A DNA stretch of 64,000 nt from a bacterium (GTDB lineage Bacteria; Desulfobacterota; Binatia; DP-6). Made by a program: the position numbers and the translations under genes. The notes beneath the pieces were generated by a model that was not told where the DNA came from, ran no database searches, and saw only the letters and a program-made list of their open reading frames with translations. The DNA is taken from assembly GCA_026129405.1 (NCBI GenBank), contig JAHCID010000001.1:1581237-1645236 (forward strand), in the 5' to 3' direction. This document shows positions 7,245 through 14,820 of the stretch, in pieces (the stretch's first letter is position 1; every line of letters starts with the position of its first letter).

Positions 7245-9971
7245 ATGCACATCCTCGCGGTCGCTCTCATGCTGCTGCTCCCGCCCGCGCCGGCGCAGGC
7301 GCAGGCCGTTCGGGCGGTCGAGCCGGTGACCATCACGGGCGCCGAGGTGCCGGGCTGGTCACGCCTCGCGGCGCAGACGGTCTGCGCGCCGTATCCCTCC
7401 GGGACCACCGGCGGTCGCGACGCCCACAACGGCACGACGATCGTCCCTCCCGACCCGCGCACGGGCGTGCCGGTCGAGCGCATCGTCGCCTTCCGCTGGA
7501 CCGGCCTCGCGTGGAGCGAGATCCCCGTGCAGGTCGACGAGCGCTTCCACTACTGCCTCTCGAACCCGGGCTCCGACTTCGCGATCTACTCCGGCACCGA
7601 CAAGGAGCTCACCTACGCGTGGGACACCGAGTCGTGGAAGAAGACCGACGGTCTCTGCACCGCGAGCTACCCGCCGTCCGTCGGGCCGACGCCCGATCCC
7701 GTCGCCGGCCTCGACGACGACGACGAGATCACCTTCATGGCGAGCGACGCCGGGGCGCAGGCGCCGCTCGCCGTGCTGACGCCGCCGGGCACGTCGAACG
7801 GGCAGGCGATCGCGATCGTCGATCCGCTCGATCTGCTGCATCCGAAGTTCGTCTACCTCTTCCTGCGCGCGGGCGGCTCGTCGTTCCATGCCGGGAGCGG
7901 CTACGTCACCTACACGCGCGCTGCCGACGCCGACGAGTGGATCGATCGCTACGCCATCGCCGCCGGCGATCCCGAGGTGCTCGGGGTGAGCAACACCGGC
8001 TACGGGCCGAACCTCGCCGGCACCGTGTGCCGCACGGCGAGCTGGCCCGGATACCCGGCGGTGCCCGACGGCGTGCCGCGCGCGTCGAGCGACCGCTTCG
8101 TGCGCGACGGCGTCGTGGTCACGACCGACGCGTACCGCTGGCAGGCGACCGGCCGCTGGATGGTGCGCGACATTCGCGTCGCCAAGCCTGGCCAGCCCGG
8201 CGTCTACGGCCCCGACCTCGTCGACCGCTGGAAGGGCCGCGCGTTCCAGCAGAGCCCCGACTCGACGATCTCGCTCGTCGGCTTCGAGGACGAGCAGGTG
8301 AACTGGGAGGCGAACAGCGCCCTGCTCGGCGAGCGGGTGGGGCCCGTGCGCGCCATCCGCGAGACCTGGGGCGCCGACTCCGGCACCAACGTCACCAAGA
8401 CCGAGACGTTCTACCGCGACGCCGTGACGTACCGGTACCACGTCCGCGTCCACCCGATTCCGCCGGACGGGCTCTATACGTCGTGGGACTACAACGCCGG
8501 CGTCGCGGTCCGGTACTTCAACGTGCTGCGCCCGGACGGCGTCGCGATCGACGGCGTCGACGACGACGTCGGCCAGGTCGACGGCGTCTTCGGCTTCCCC
8601 GCCTTCTTCGACGCGCCCGACCCGACGTTCAACGTGCCGACGGCGTTCTTCAACTGGGAGCAGGTCTCCGGCGCCGGCGACGCGGGATCGCTCGTCTACA
8701 TCGTGGAGATGAAGGGCGCGACGACGCTCGTGAATCCCGCCGTGGTGCCGTACTACCGTGACGACGCCTGCCTCGACGACGGCACCGGCGACGATCCCAC
8801 GGCGAGGCCGTGGCCGGGCGAGCCCTCGACCGACGCGCGCGTGCGCGCCGGCTACTCCGCCGCCGCCGGCGGCACACCGTACGCGCAGCTCACGTGCGCG
8901 CAGCGCCAGGGCGCGTGGGGGGCGCACGGCATCCACTACTTCGTCACCGGCGACAGCGACAACCTCGCGTCCCCCGAGGTGCTGAGCGAGATCGACGCGC
9001 AGCAGTGGCAGTTCATGGTGCCGACGGCGGCGCCGGCGAACGTCGGGCAGGTGTACGGCAACACGGTGATCCTGCCGCTGCTCACCGTGGTGACGCCGCT
9101 CGCGGGGGCGCCGCCGCTGCTCGCGCCGAGCGCGAGCGCCGCCTCCGCGGTGACGCCGTACGAGACGCCCGTCGCCGTCGGGCTGGCCGGCGGCGATCTC
9201 CTCACCTGCGAGCTCGCGTTCTCGATCGTCACGCCGCCCGCGCACGGGACGCTCTCGGCGATCGAGGCGCAGCCGTGCCGGCTCGGCCTGCCGTCGTCGG
9301 ACACGGCGCGGGTGACGTACACGCCGGCGCCGGGATTCCACGGCACCGACCGCTTCACGTACCGCGTGAACGACGGCCTCTTCGACTCGTCGCCGGCGGC
9401 GGTGTTCCTCACCGTGCAGCCGCCTCCGCCGCCGACCTGCGCGGGCGGCCCGCGCACGACGTGCCGTCGTCCCGTGCGCGCCGGCACGTCGCTCTTGGCG
9501 GCGAAGGACGGCGTCCCCGACGCGAACGATCAGCTGACGTGGAAGTGGACGGCGGGCGCCGCGACGACGCGGGCCGACTTCGGCGATCCGCTCGCCGGGA
9601 CCCACTACCAGCTCTGCGTCTGGGACGGCGCCGGCGCCACCATCGCCCGCGCCAGCGCGCCGGCCGGCGGGGTCTGCGACGGTCGCCCGTGCTGGCGGGC
9701 GAAGAGCGCGAAGGTCCTCTACCGCAGCCGCACGCGCGTGCCCGGCGGTGGCCGGCGCGGCACGCTCCAGCTGGCGCTGGTCGCGGGCGCGGCCGGCAAG
9801 GCGAAGATCGTCGCCAAGGGGCGTGGCGTGCACCTGGGTCTCGATCCGCTGCCGTGGCCCCAGCCGGTCCGTGCCCAGCTGCTGAGCGGGGCGGGGGAGT
9901 GCTGGGAGGCCGCGTACGTCGCGCCGGCACGGCGCAACGGGGCGGGGCGCTTCGTCGCCCGCGGCGAGTAG
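7245..9971 (+). CDS. Large secreted protein with cadherin-like (Big_9-type) domain and shared C-terminal module
   Basis: 908 residues from the ATG at 7245, preceded by a GGGAG ribosome site. The signal peptide (residues 1-21) ends near PAQAQA. Residues ~40-620 form a large unrecognised extracellular region with a DDDDEI acidic stretch near 157 and many Tyr/Trp/Asp residues, looking like a beta-rich binding or sugar-processing domain. Residues ~640-730 (TPPAHGTLS, VTYTPAPGFHGTDRFTYRVNDG) match cadherin-like tandem-repeat domains. After a proline hinge, residues ~745-908 repeat the module seen at the end of the 186-3788 protein: KDGVPDANDQLTWKW, DFGDP, YQLCVWD, ECWEA. No catalytic residues recognised and no CxxCH. 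Function unknown; exported or surface-attached. Confidence 0.75.
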   Translation: MHILAVALMLLLPPAPAQAQAVRAVEPVTITGAEVPGWSRLAAQTVCAPYPSGTTGGRDAHNGTTIVPPDPRTGVPVERIVAFRWTGLAWSEIPVQVDERFHYCLSNPGSDFAIYSGTDKELTYAWDTESWKKTDGLCTASYPPSVGPTPDPVAGLDDDDEITFMASDAGAQAPLAVLTPPGTSNGQAIAIVDPLDLLHPKFVYLFLRAGGSSFHAGSGYVTYTRAADADEWIDRYAIAAGDPEVLGVSNTGYGPNLAGTVCRTASWPGYPAVPDGVPRASSDRFVRDGVVVTTDAYRWQATGRWMVRDIRVAKPGQPGVYGPDLVDRWKGRAFQQSPDSTISLVGFEDEQVNWEANSALLGERVGPVRAIRETWGADSGTNVTKTETFYRDAVTYRYHVRVHPIPPDGLYTSWDYNAGVAVRYFNVLRPDGVAIDGVDDDVGQVDGVFGFPAFFDAPDPTFNVPTAFFNWEQVSGAGDAGSLVYIVEMKGATTLVNPAVVPYYRDDACLDDGTGDDPTARPWPGEPSTDARVRAGYSAAAGGTPYAQLTCAQRQGAWGAHGIHYFVTGDSDNLASPEVLSEIDAQQWQFMVPTAAPANVGQVYGNTVILPLLTVVTPLAGAPPLLAPSASAASAVTPYETPVAVGLAGGDLLTCELAFSIVTPPAHGTLSAIEAQPCRLGLPSSDTARVTYTPAPGFHGTDRFTYRVNDGLFDSSPAAVFLTVQPPPPPTCAGGPRTTCRRPVRAGTSLLAAKDGVPDANDQLTWKWTAGAATTRADFGDPLAGTHYQLCVWDGAGATIARASAPAGGVCDGRPCWRAKSAKVLYRSRTRVPGGGRRGTLQLALVAGAAGKAKIVAKGRGVHLGLDPLPWPQPVRAQLLSGAGECWEAAYVAPARRNGAGRFVARGE

Positions 9972-10105
9972 GCAGGCACGCCGCCGGCGGGCTGCGTGGC
10001 CCGGTCGAGGATGCTGACCCGCTGTCGGCCGCCTGACTCGAGGTCGCGGCGGCGGGCCGGATCCACGGCGATGCGCGCTGGCGCCGTCCTTGCTGCACGC
10101 CGGCC

Positions 10106-11749
10106 ATGCCGACGCTCCTGCTCGCCCTCGTCTCGGCCCTCCTCCTCGCCGCGCCCGTGCGCGCCATGGAGCAGGGCCCGCTCGTCGCCTACACGTCGCC
10201 CATCGACTCGCGCGTGGACGTCGCCACGAACCCCGCCTGCGCGATCCAGGGGGTCTGCGACGACGCCACCAGCACCTGCTCGGCCGGCCTGGTCGGCACC
10301 ACGTGCCAGACGGCGAGCGATTGCGTGCCGCGGCTCAACACCTGTCGGTTCGTGATCCAGACGATGGCGCCCGAGGTCGTGATCGCGGCGAAGCTCGACG
10401 GCAAGCCGCTCGACGTCCTCGTCCCGCGCGCCGCCGGGGTGTCCGCGACGATCGAGGTGCCGCTCCAGGGCGGCCGCAAGCGCAACAGGCTGAAGATCGT
10501 CGCGACCGCCACCGTCGACGGCCGCGTGATCCGGCAGCGCAACGTCTTCCGCTTCACGCCGATCCCGCACATCCGCTACCGGCCGATGCCGGCGCGGTTC
10601 GGCGTGCCCGGCGACCAGGCGCGGCTGCTCGAGCTGGTCGCCGCCGCCGACACCCGCGCCATCCGCGAGCACGCGTGGACGATCTGGGCCGGTCTCACCG
10701 CCCGCACGCCCGAGCGCTACAACGGCAAGCGGCTGCCGGTGTTCGAGACCTGGTTCTCCGGCTCCGAGCTCTACGACGCGAACCCCTATGCCTGCGATGC
10801 GGTCGACGCGCGCCCCTACGCGCGCGACTTCGAGAAGCCGCTCCAGCTGCACCACCACGGCGGCGGGCTGCCGAACGAGCAGGTGACCGGCTTCAACCGC
10901 TTCAACCGCGCGACGACCGAGCACGTGTGCGCGAACCAGTACAACCTGGCGTCGACGCTCGACACGCTGAACGCGTCGTTCACGCCCGCGACGCCGATCG
11001 CCGAGCGGAAGATCGTCGACTTCCCGCGCGCCGCCATGGCGCTGAAGCCCGTGTTCACGCCCATCGCGGGCGCGGGCATCACCATCCTGCCCTACTGGAA
11101 CGGCCCGACCGCGAGCACGAACCTCGTCAACCCGACGCCGGACACGTGGACGCAGTGCGTGGCCGTCGTGCCGCCGGGGACCGCCAAGCCCGCGTCGCCG
11201 ACGCCGTGCAGCTGCAACGGCACCGCGACGACGTGCGAGGTCGTCGGCCTCGATCGCATGTACGCCTTCGCGCTCACCGCCGCCGAGCTCGCCGACATGT
11301 CGGAGAACTCGTCGCTCGCCGGCGCGCCGCTGAAGCCGGGCGACTATGCCGCCCTGATGGCGATGCACGTCACCAGCAAGGAGATCGACCGCTGGACGTG
11401 GCAGACGTTCTGGTGGACGCCGAATCCCGAGGAGTCCCCCGCCGGCGACTTCCGTCCCGCGAGCGTGAAGCGCGAGTTCCGCAACTACGCCATGTGCACT
11501 GCGTGGAGCATGAGCGGGCCGCCGGAGTCCCCCACCGGCCCCCCCGACGTCTGCTTCAACCCGTGGCTCGAGACCGGCCTCGAGGGGCTCGACGGGGTGC
11601 AGTCGAACTGCATGACCTGCCACCGTCTGGCCGCCTGGCCGAACTTCAGCACCGGCTACCAGGCCAACGGCTTCATCGGGCCGGACGACCCGATCTTCGC
11701 GAACGCCACCAAGCTCGATTTCCTCTGGTCGGTGACCCGCGCGCAGTGA
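10106..11749 (+). CDS. Secreted mono-haem CxxCH protein (uncharacterised cytochrome-like family)
   Basis: 547 residues. The signal peptide (1-20, LLLALVSALLLAAPVRA) is followed by a Cys-rich N-terminal segment (CAIQGVCDDATSTCSAGLVG) like those used in Cys-rich exported proteins. The C-terminal half has a WTWQTFWWTP motif, and NCMTCH near residues 501-506 is a single c-type haem site, followed by GPDDPIFANATKLDFLWSV. This TFWW...CMTCH...DFLW arrangement recurs in exported proteins of many environmental bacteria that I remember only as uncharacterised. It follows another secreted-protein gene in the same direction, and a strong hairpin lies just after its stop. Probable periplasmic electron-transfer or redox-binding protein; the reaction is unknown. 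Confidence 0.75.
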   Translation: MPTLLLALVSALLLAAPVRAMEQGPLVAYTSPIDSRVDVATNPACAIQGVCDDATSTCSAGLVGTTCQTASDCVPRLNTCRFVIQTMAPEVVIAAKLDGKPLDVLVPRAAGVSATIEVPLQGGRKRNRLKIVATATVDGRVIRQRNVFRFTPIPHIRYRPMPARFGVPGDQARLLELVAAADTRAIREHAWTIWAGLTARTPERYNGKRLPVFETWFSGSELYDANPYACDAVDARPYARDFEKPLQLHHHGGGLPNEQVTGFNRFNRATTEHVCANQYNLASTLDTLNASFTPATPIAERKIVDFPRAAMALKPVFTPIAGAGITILPYWNGPTASTNLVNPTPDTWTQCVAVVPPGTAKPASPTPCSCNGTATTCEVVGLDRMYAFALTAAELADMSENSSLAGAPLKPGDYAALMAMHVTSKEIDRWTWQTFWWTPNPEESPAGDFRPASVKREFRNYAMCTAWSMSGPPESPTGPPDVCFNPWLETGLEGLDGVQSNCMTCHRLAAWPNFSTGYQANGFIGPDDPIFANATKLDFLWSVTRAQ

Positions 11750-11756
11750 CGGGCGG

Positions 11757-11779
11757 GGCGGGCCCCGCCGGGGCCCGCC
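11757..11779 (+). terminator. Strong GC hairpin after the CxxCH protein gene
   Basis: A 10 bp perfect inverted repeat (GGCGGGCCCC, loop GCC, GGGGCCCGCC) begins 8 bp after the stop codon at 11747-11749. No T-tract follows, so classical Rho-independent termination is not certain; in a genome this rich in GC such stems commonly mark transcript ends. Confidence 0.45.
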
Positions 11780-11876
11780 GACCCGGATTGCCGGACTCGC
11801 GCCGATCCTGCATGGCTGCGGGATCGGAACCTGGTCGCAGGGAGGCGGCGGCGCGACGCGCGTCGGGCGTCGGGCC

Positions 11877-13612
11877 GTGACGGTGCTGGTGTGCGGGCTG
11901 CTCATGGGCGCGCTCGGCTGCGCGGCCCGGGTGCCGGCGCGTCCGAACGTGCTGCTCGTGACGCTCGACACCACCCGCGCCGATCGTCTCGGATGCTACG
12001 GCTGGCGCCGCGCCGAGACGCCGGCGCTCGACGGTCTCGCCCGCGACGGGGTGCGCTTCGACGCCGCCTACGCCAGCAGCCCGATGACCCTGCCGTCGCA
12101 CGCGACGCTCTTCACCGGCCTCGAGCCGCCCGAGCACGGGCTGCGGCTCAACGGCCAGAGCCGCCTGCCCGACGGCGTCCCGACGCTCGCCTCGCGCCTG
12201 CACGAGCAGGGCTACCGCACCGGCGGCTTCGTCGCCGCCTTCGTGCTCGATCGCCGCTTCGGCCTCGACCGCGGCTTCGAGGTCTACGACGACGCGCTCG
12301 GCGACGCGCTGCCGCAGGTGGTGCCCGAGCGGCTCGCGCTCCACCGCCGCGGCGACGCCGTCGTCGACGCGGCGTTGGGCTGGCTCGACGAGGCGGCGCG
12401 TGGTCCCGCGCCGTTCCTCGCCTGGGTCCACCTCTACGATCCACACGCGCCCGATCACCCCCACGGCGACGCCGGGGCCTCCTACGACGGCGAGGTGGCG
12501 TTCATGGACCGGCAGGTGGCGCGCCTGCTGGCCTTCCTCGAGCGCCGCGGGCTCGCGCGCCGCACGCTCGTCGTCGCGGTCGCCGATCACGGCGAGGGCC
12601 TCGGCGATCACGGCGACGCCGAGCACGGCTTCCTCCTCGACGAGGAGGTCCTGCGCGTGCCGCTGCTGGTCCGCTGGCCCGGCGTCGTCGCACGTGGGCA
12701 CGCCGTCGGCGCGCTCGTGACGACGCGCGACCTGGCGCCGACGATCCTCGATCTGACGGGCAGCCCGCCGCTCGCCGCGTCGGGGGGGCGCAGCCTGCGC
12801 GCGGCGCTCGCCGGCGGCACGATCGCGTCGGGCGTGAGCTACGCGGAGACCGACCTGCCGCTGGCCGCCTACGGCTGGAGCCCGCAGCGCAGCCTCACGA
12901 CCGAGGACTGGAAGTACGTGCGCACGCCGCGCCCGGAGCTGTATGCGCGGCCGTCCGACCGCGCCGAGCACCACGACGTGGCGGCGGCCGACCCGGCGCG
13001 GGTCGCGGCGCTCGACGGCGCGCTCGCGGACGTCGAGGCGTCGTTCCGGCCGCTGATCGCCCCGGAGGCGCGCCTCGACGCGCGGGCGCGCGCGCGGCTC
13101 GAGGCGCTCGGCTACGCCGCCTCGTCGGCGCCGGCGGCCCGCACGGAGGGCCTGCGCGACGTGAAGGACATGCTCGAGGTGAAGCGTCTCGGCACCGACG
13201 TCGCCGTGGGGCTGGCCACGGGACGCCTCGACGCGCCGGTCGCCATCGTGCTGCTGCGGACGCTCGTCGAACGCAGCCCGGAATCGGCTCCCTTCCGCGT
13301 ACGCCTCGGCACGTTGCTGCTCGTGCACGGCGACGTCCCGGGCGCGATCGCCGAGCTGGAGGAGGCCGTGCGCCTCCATCCCGATCTGGCCGACGCCCGC
13401 ATCAACCTCGGACAGGCGACGCTGCGCGCCGGACGGCCCGCGGACGCCGCCGCGCAGTTCCGCGCGGCGCTCGCGCTGGAGCCCGACCGGGCCGGGCACG
13501 CGAGGCCTGGCGCGCGCTCGCCGCCCAGCGCCGGCGCGACGACGGCGGCTCGCCGCCCGTCGCCGTCGCACCGGCGGCCGTGCGCGTGGCGGAGATCCTC
13601 GCCGCGCCGTGA
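11877..13612 (+). CDS. Sulfatase/phosphatase-superfamily lipoprotein with C-terminal TPR, frameshifted near 13500
   Basis: Starts at GTG 11877. A signal peptide ends in the lipobox ALGC (Cys15). The alkaline-phosphatase-superfamily core follows: LLVTLDTTRADRLGCYG, then PMTLPSHATLFTG, and VADHGEGLGDHG as a metal site. In the usual C/S-x-P-x-R signature the nucleophile position is Thr71 and the Arg is His75, so this is not a canonical formylglycine sulfatase; this variant is frequent in sulfatases fused to TPRs. TPR-like helices run from residue ~440. After ALEPDRAG the reading frame breaks. Natural continuation (EAWRALAAQRRRDDGG...AEILAAP, stop 13610-13612) lies in another frame, consistent with one missing base near 13500. 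Uncorrected, the frame runs to 13850 over the opposite-strand GST gene with Arg-rich nonsense. Confidence 0.8.
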
Positions 13613-13632
13613 AGGCGGCGCGGGCGGCGACC

Positions 13633-14226
13633 TCAGCCCGCGTCCTTCGCCAGCGCGCGCGCCAGGGCGGGGCGCGCGCCGCAGCGTGCCAGCCAGGCGT
13701 CGATCGCCGGGCCAGCCGGCAGCATCTCGCGGGCCCACTGCCCCACGCTCGCGAGCAGCACGTCGGCGCCGGAGAAGCGCTCGCCGAGGACGTGGGGTCC
13801 GCGCTCGAGCGCGGCGCGGATGCGCGCGTCGACGGCCGCACGGGTCGTGAACGTACGCTGGAGGTCGGCGCGGTCGGCGAGGCCGACGAACGCGAAGTTG
13901 ATCACCGGCTCCATGACCCCGGCGTAGTACGCGAGCCAGGTGAGGTAGGGACCGCGGTCGCGGTCGCCGCTGCGCGGGCCGAGGCCGGCGTCGGGAAGGA
14001 GATCGGTGAGATAGAGCACGATCGCCGCCGATTCGGTGATCAGCACGCCGTCGTGCTCGAGCGCGGGGACCTTCTTGTCCGGGTGTGGGTTGCCGGGATC
14101 GGAGGCGCCGCTGCCGTCGATGCGTGGGATGCTCGTGTACGCGAGGCGGTAGTCGGCGCCGAGCTCCTCGAGCAGCCAGACGATGCGGGACGAGCGCGAC
14201 TGCGGGGCGTGGTGGAGCGTCAGCAT
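13633..14226 (-). CDS. Glutathione S-transferase
   Basis: 197 residues from ATG 14226; a second in-frame ATG at 14238 is possible. The N-terminal thioredoxin-fold domain shows LHHAPQSRSSRIVWLLEELG, then KKVPALEHDGVLITESAAIVLYLTD, in which VPAL (cis-Pro) and ESAAI bind glutathione. The all-helical C-terminal domain follows, with FSGADVLLASVGQWA matching the conserved GST N-capping/ADVLL segment. Length is normal for bacterial GSTs. It probably conjugates or reduces electrophiles in the cytoplasm. It converges on the sulfatase gene, with only 20 bp between the corrected stop and this stop. Confidence 0.92.
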   Translation of the reverse strand: MLTLHHAPQSRSSRIVWLLEELGADYRLAYTSIPRIDGSGASDPGNPHPDKKVPALEHDGVLITESAAIVLYLTDLLPDAGLGPRSGDRDRGPYLTWLAYYAGVMEPVINFAFVGLADRADLQRTFTTRAAVDARIRAALERGPHVLGERFSGADVLLASVGQWAREMLPAGPAIDAWLARCGARPALARALAKDAG

Positions 14227-14273
14227 GGCGTGCAGCATGCCAGGGCGGCCGTCCGGGGAAAGAGGCGCTGCGC

Positions 14274-14714
14274 TCAGCGCGCCGCGAGCGCTTCGGCGCG
14301 CCGGGCGAGCGCCGCGGTCATCGCCTGGAAGCCCGCGGCGAGGCGCCTGCCGAGCAGCGTCTGCACCAGCGGCGCCAGCCATCCCGAGAGGACGAAGTGC
14401 GAGCGGTAGCGCGCGCGTCCGTCGGGCAGCGGCTCGACGTGATGGCAACGGCGGCTCGCGAGGGCGCCGAGACGATCCGGCGCGACGCCGTAGCAGAGCC
14501 GCGTGCCGGCGACGTGCTCGAGCACGAGCTCGCGCTGCGGCTGCGCGAAGGCGCGGAACACGCGCACGCGCATGACGATCGGCTCGCCGGGAACGAGCGT
14601 CGAGCGGCAGGCGACCACGAACGGGTTCCACTCGCCGTAGCGCGGCAGGTCGGTCACCACCTGCCACACGACGTCGGCGGGCGCGGCGACGACGACGGTC
14701 TCGTCGAGCGTCAT
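14274..14714 (-). CDS. SRPBCC (START-like) domain protein
   Basis: 146 residues. The start MTLDETVVVAAPADVVWQVVTDLPRYGEWNPFV matches the SRPBCC/polyketide-cyclase-like fold, whose members bind hydrophobic ligands in a deep pocket. The C-terminal amphipathic helix (LVQTLLGRRLAAGFQAMTAALARRAEAL) completes the fold. The start at 14714 was chosen because the fold begins there; longer frames upstream are Arg-rich and unlikely. It lies 48 bp upstream of the GST gene on the same strand and may be cotranscribed. The ligand is unknown. Confidence 0.85.
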   Translation of the reverse strand: MTLDETVVVAAPADVVWQVVTDLPRYGEWNPFVVACRSTLVPGEPIVMRVRVFRAFAQPQRELVLEHVAGTRLCYGVAPDRLGALASRRCHHVEPLPDGRARYRSHFVLSGWLAPLVQTLLGRRLAAGFQAMTAALARRAEALAAR

Positions 14715-14820
14715 GGCAGGGGAGATGTGCCGGGAGCGGCGCCGGCGGGCAACCTCGTGACGCGCGGCGGCGTCGAGAAATCCTTGACCGCCGCGCCGGC
14801 GAGCAGATTCACTCCACGCC

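Noticed and set aside
13612..13850. Extension of the sulfatase frame to 13850
   Set aside because: Arg-rich nonsense overlapping the GST gene antisense; the TPR continues in another frame that stops at 13612.
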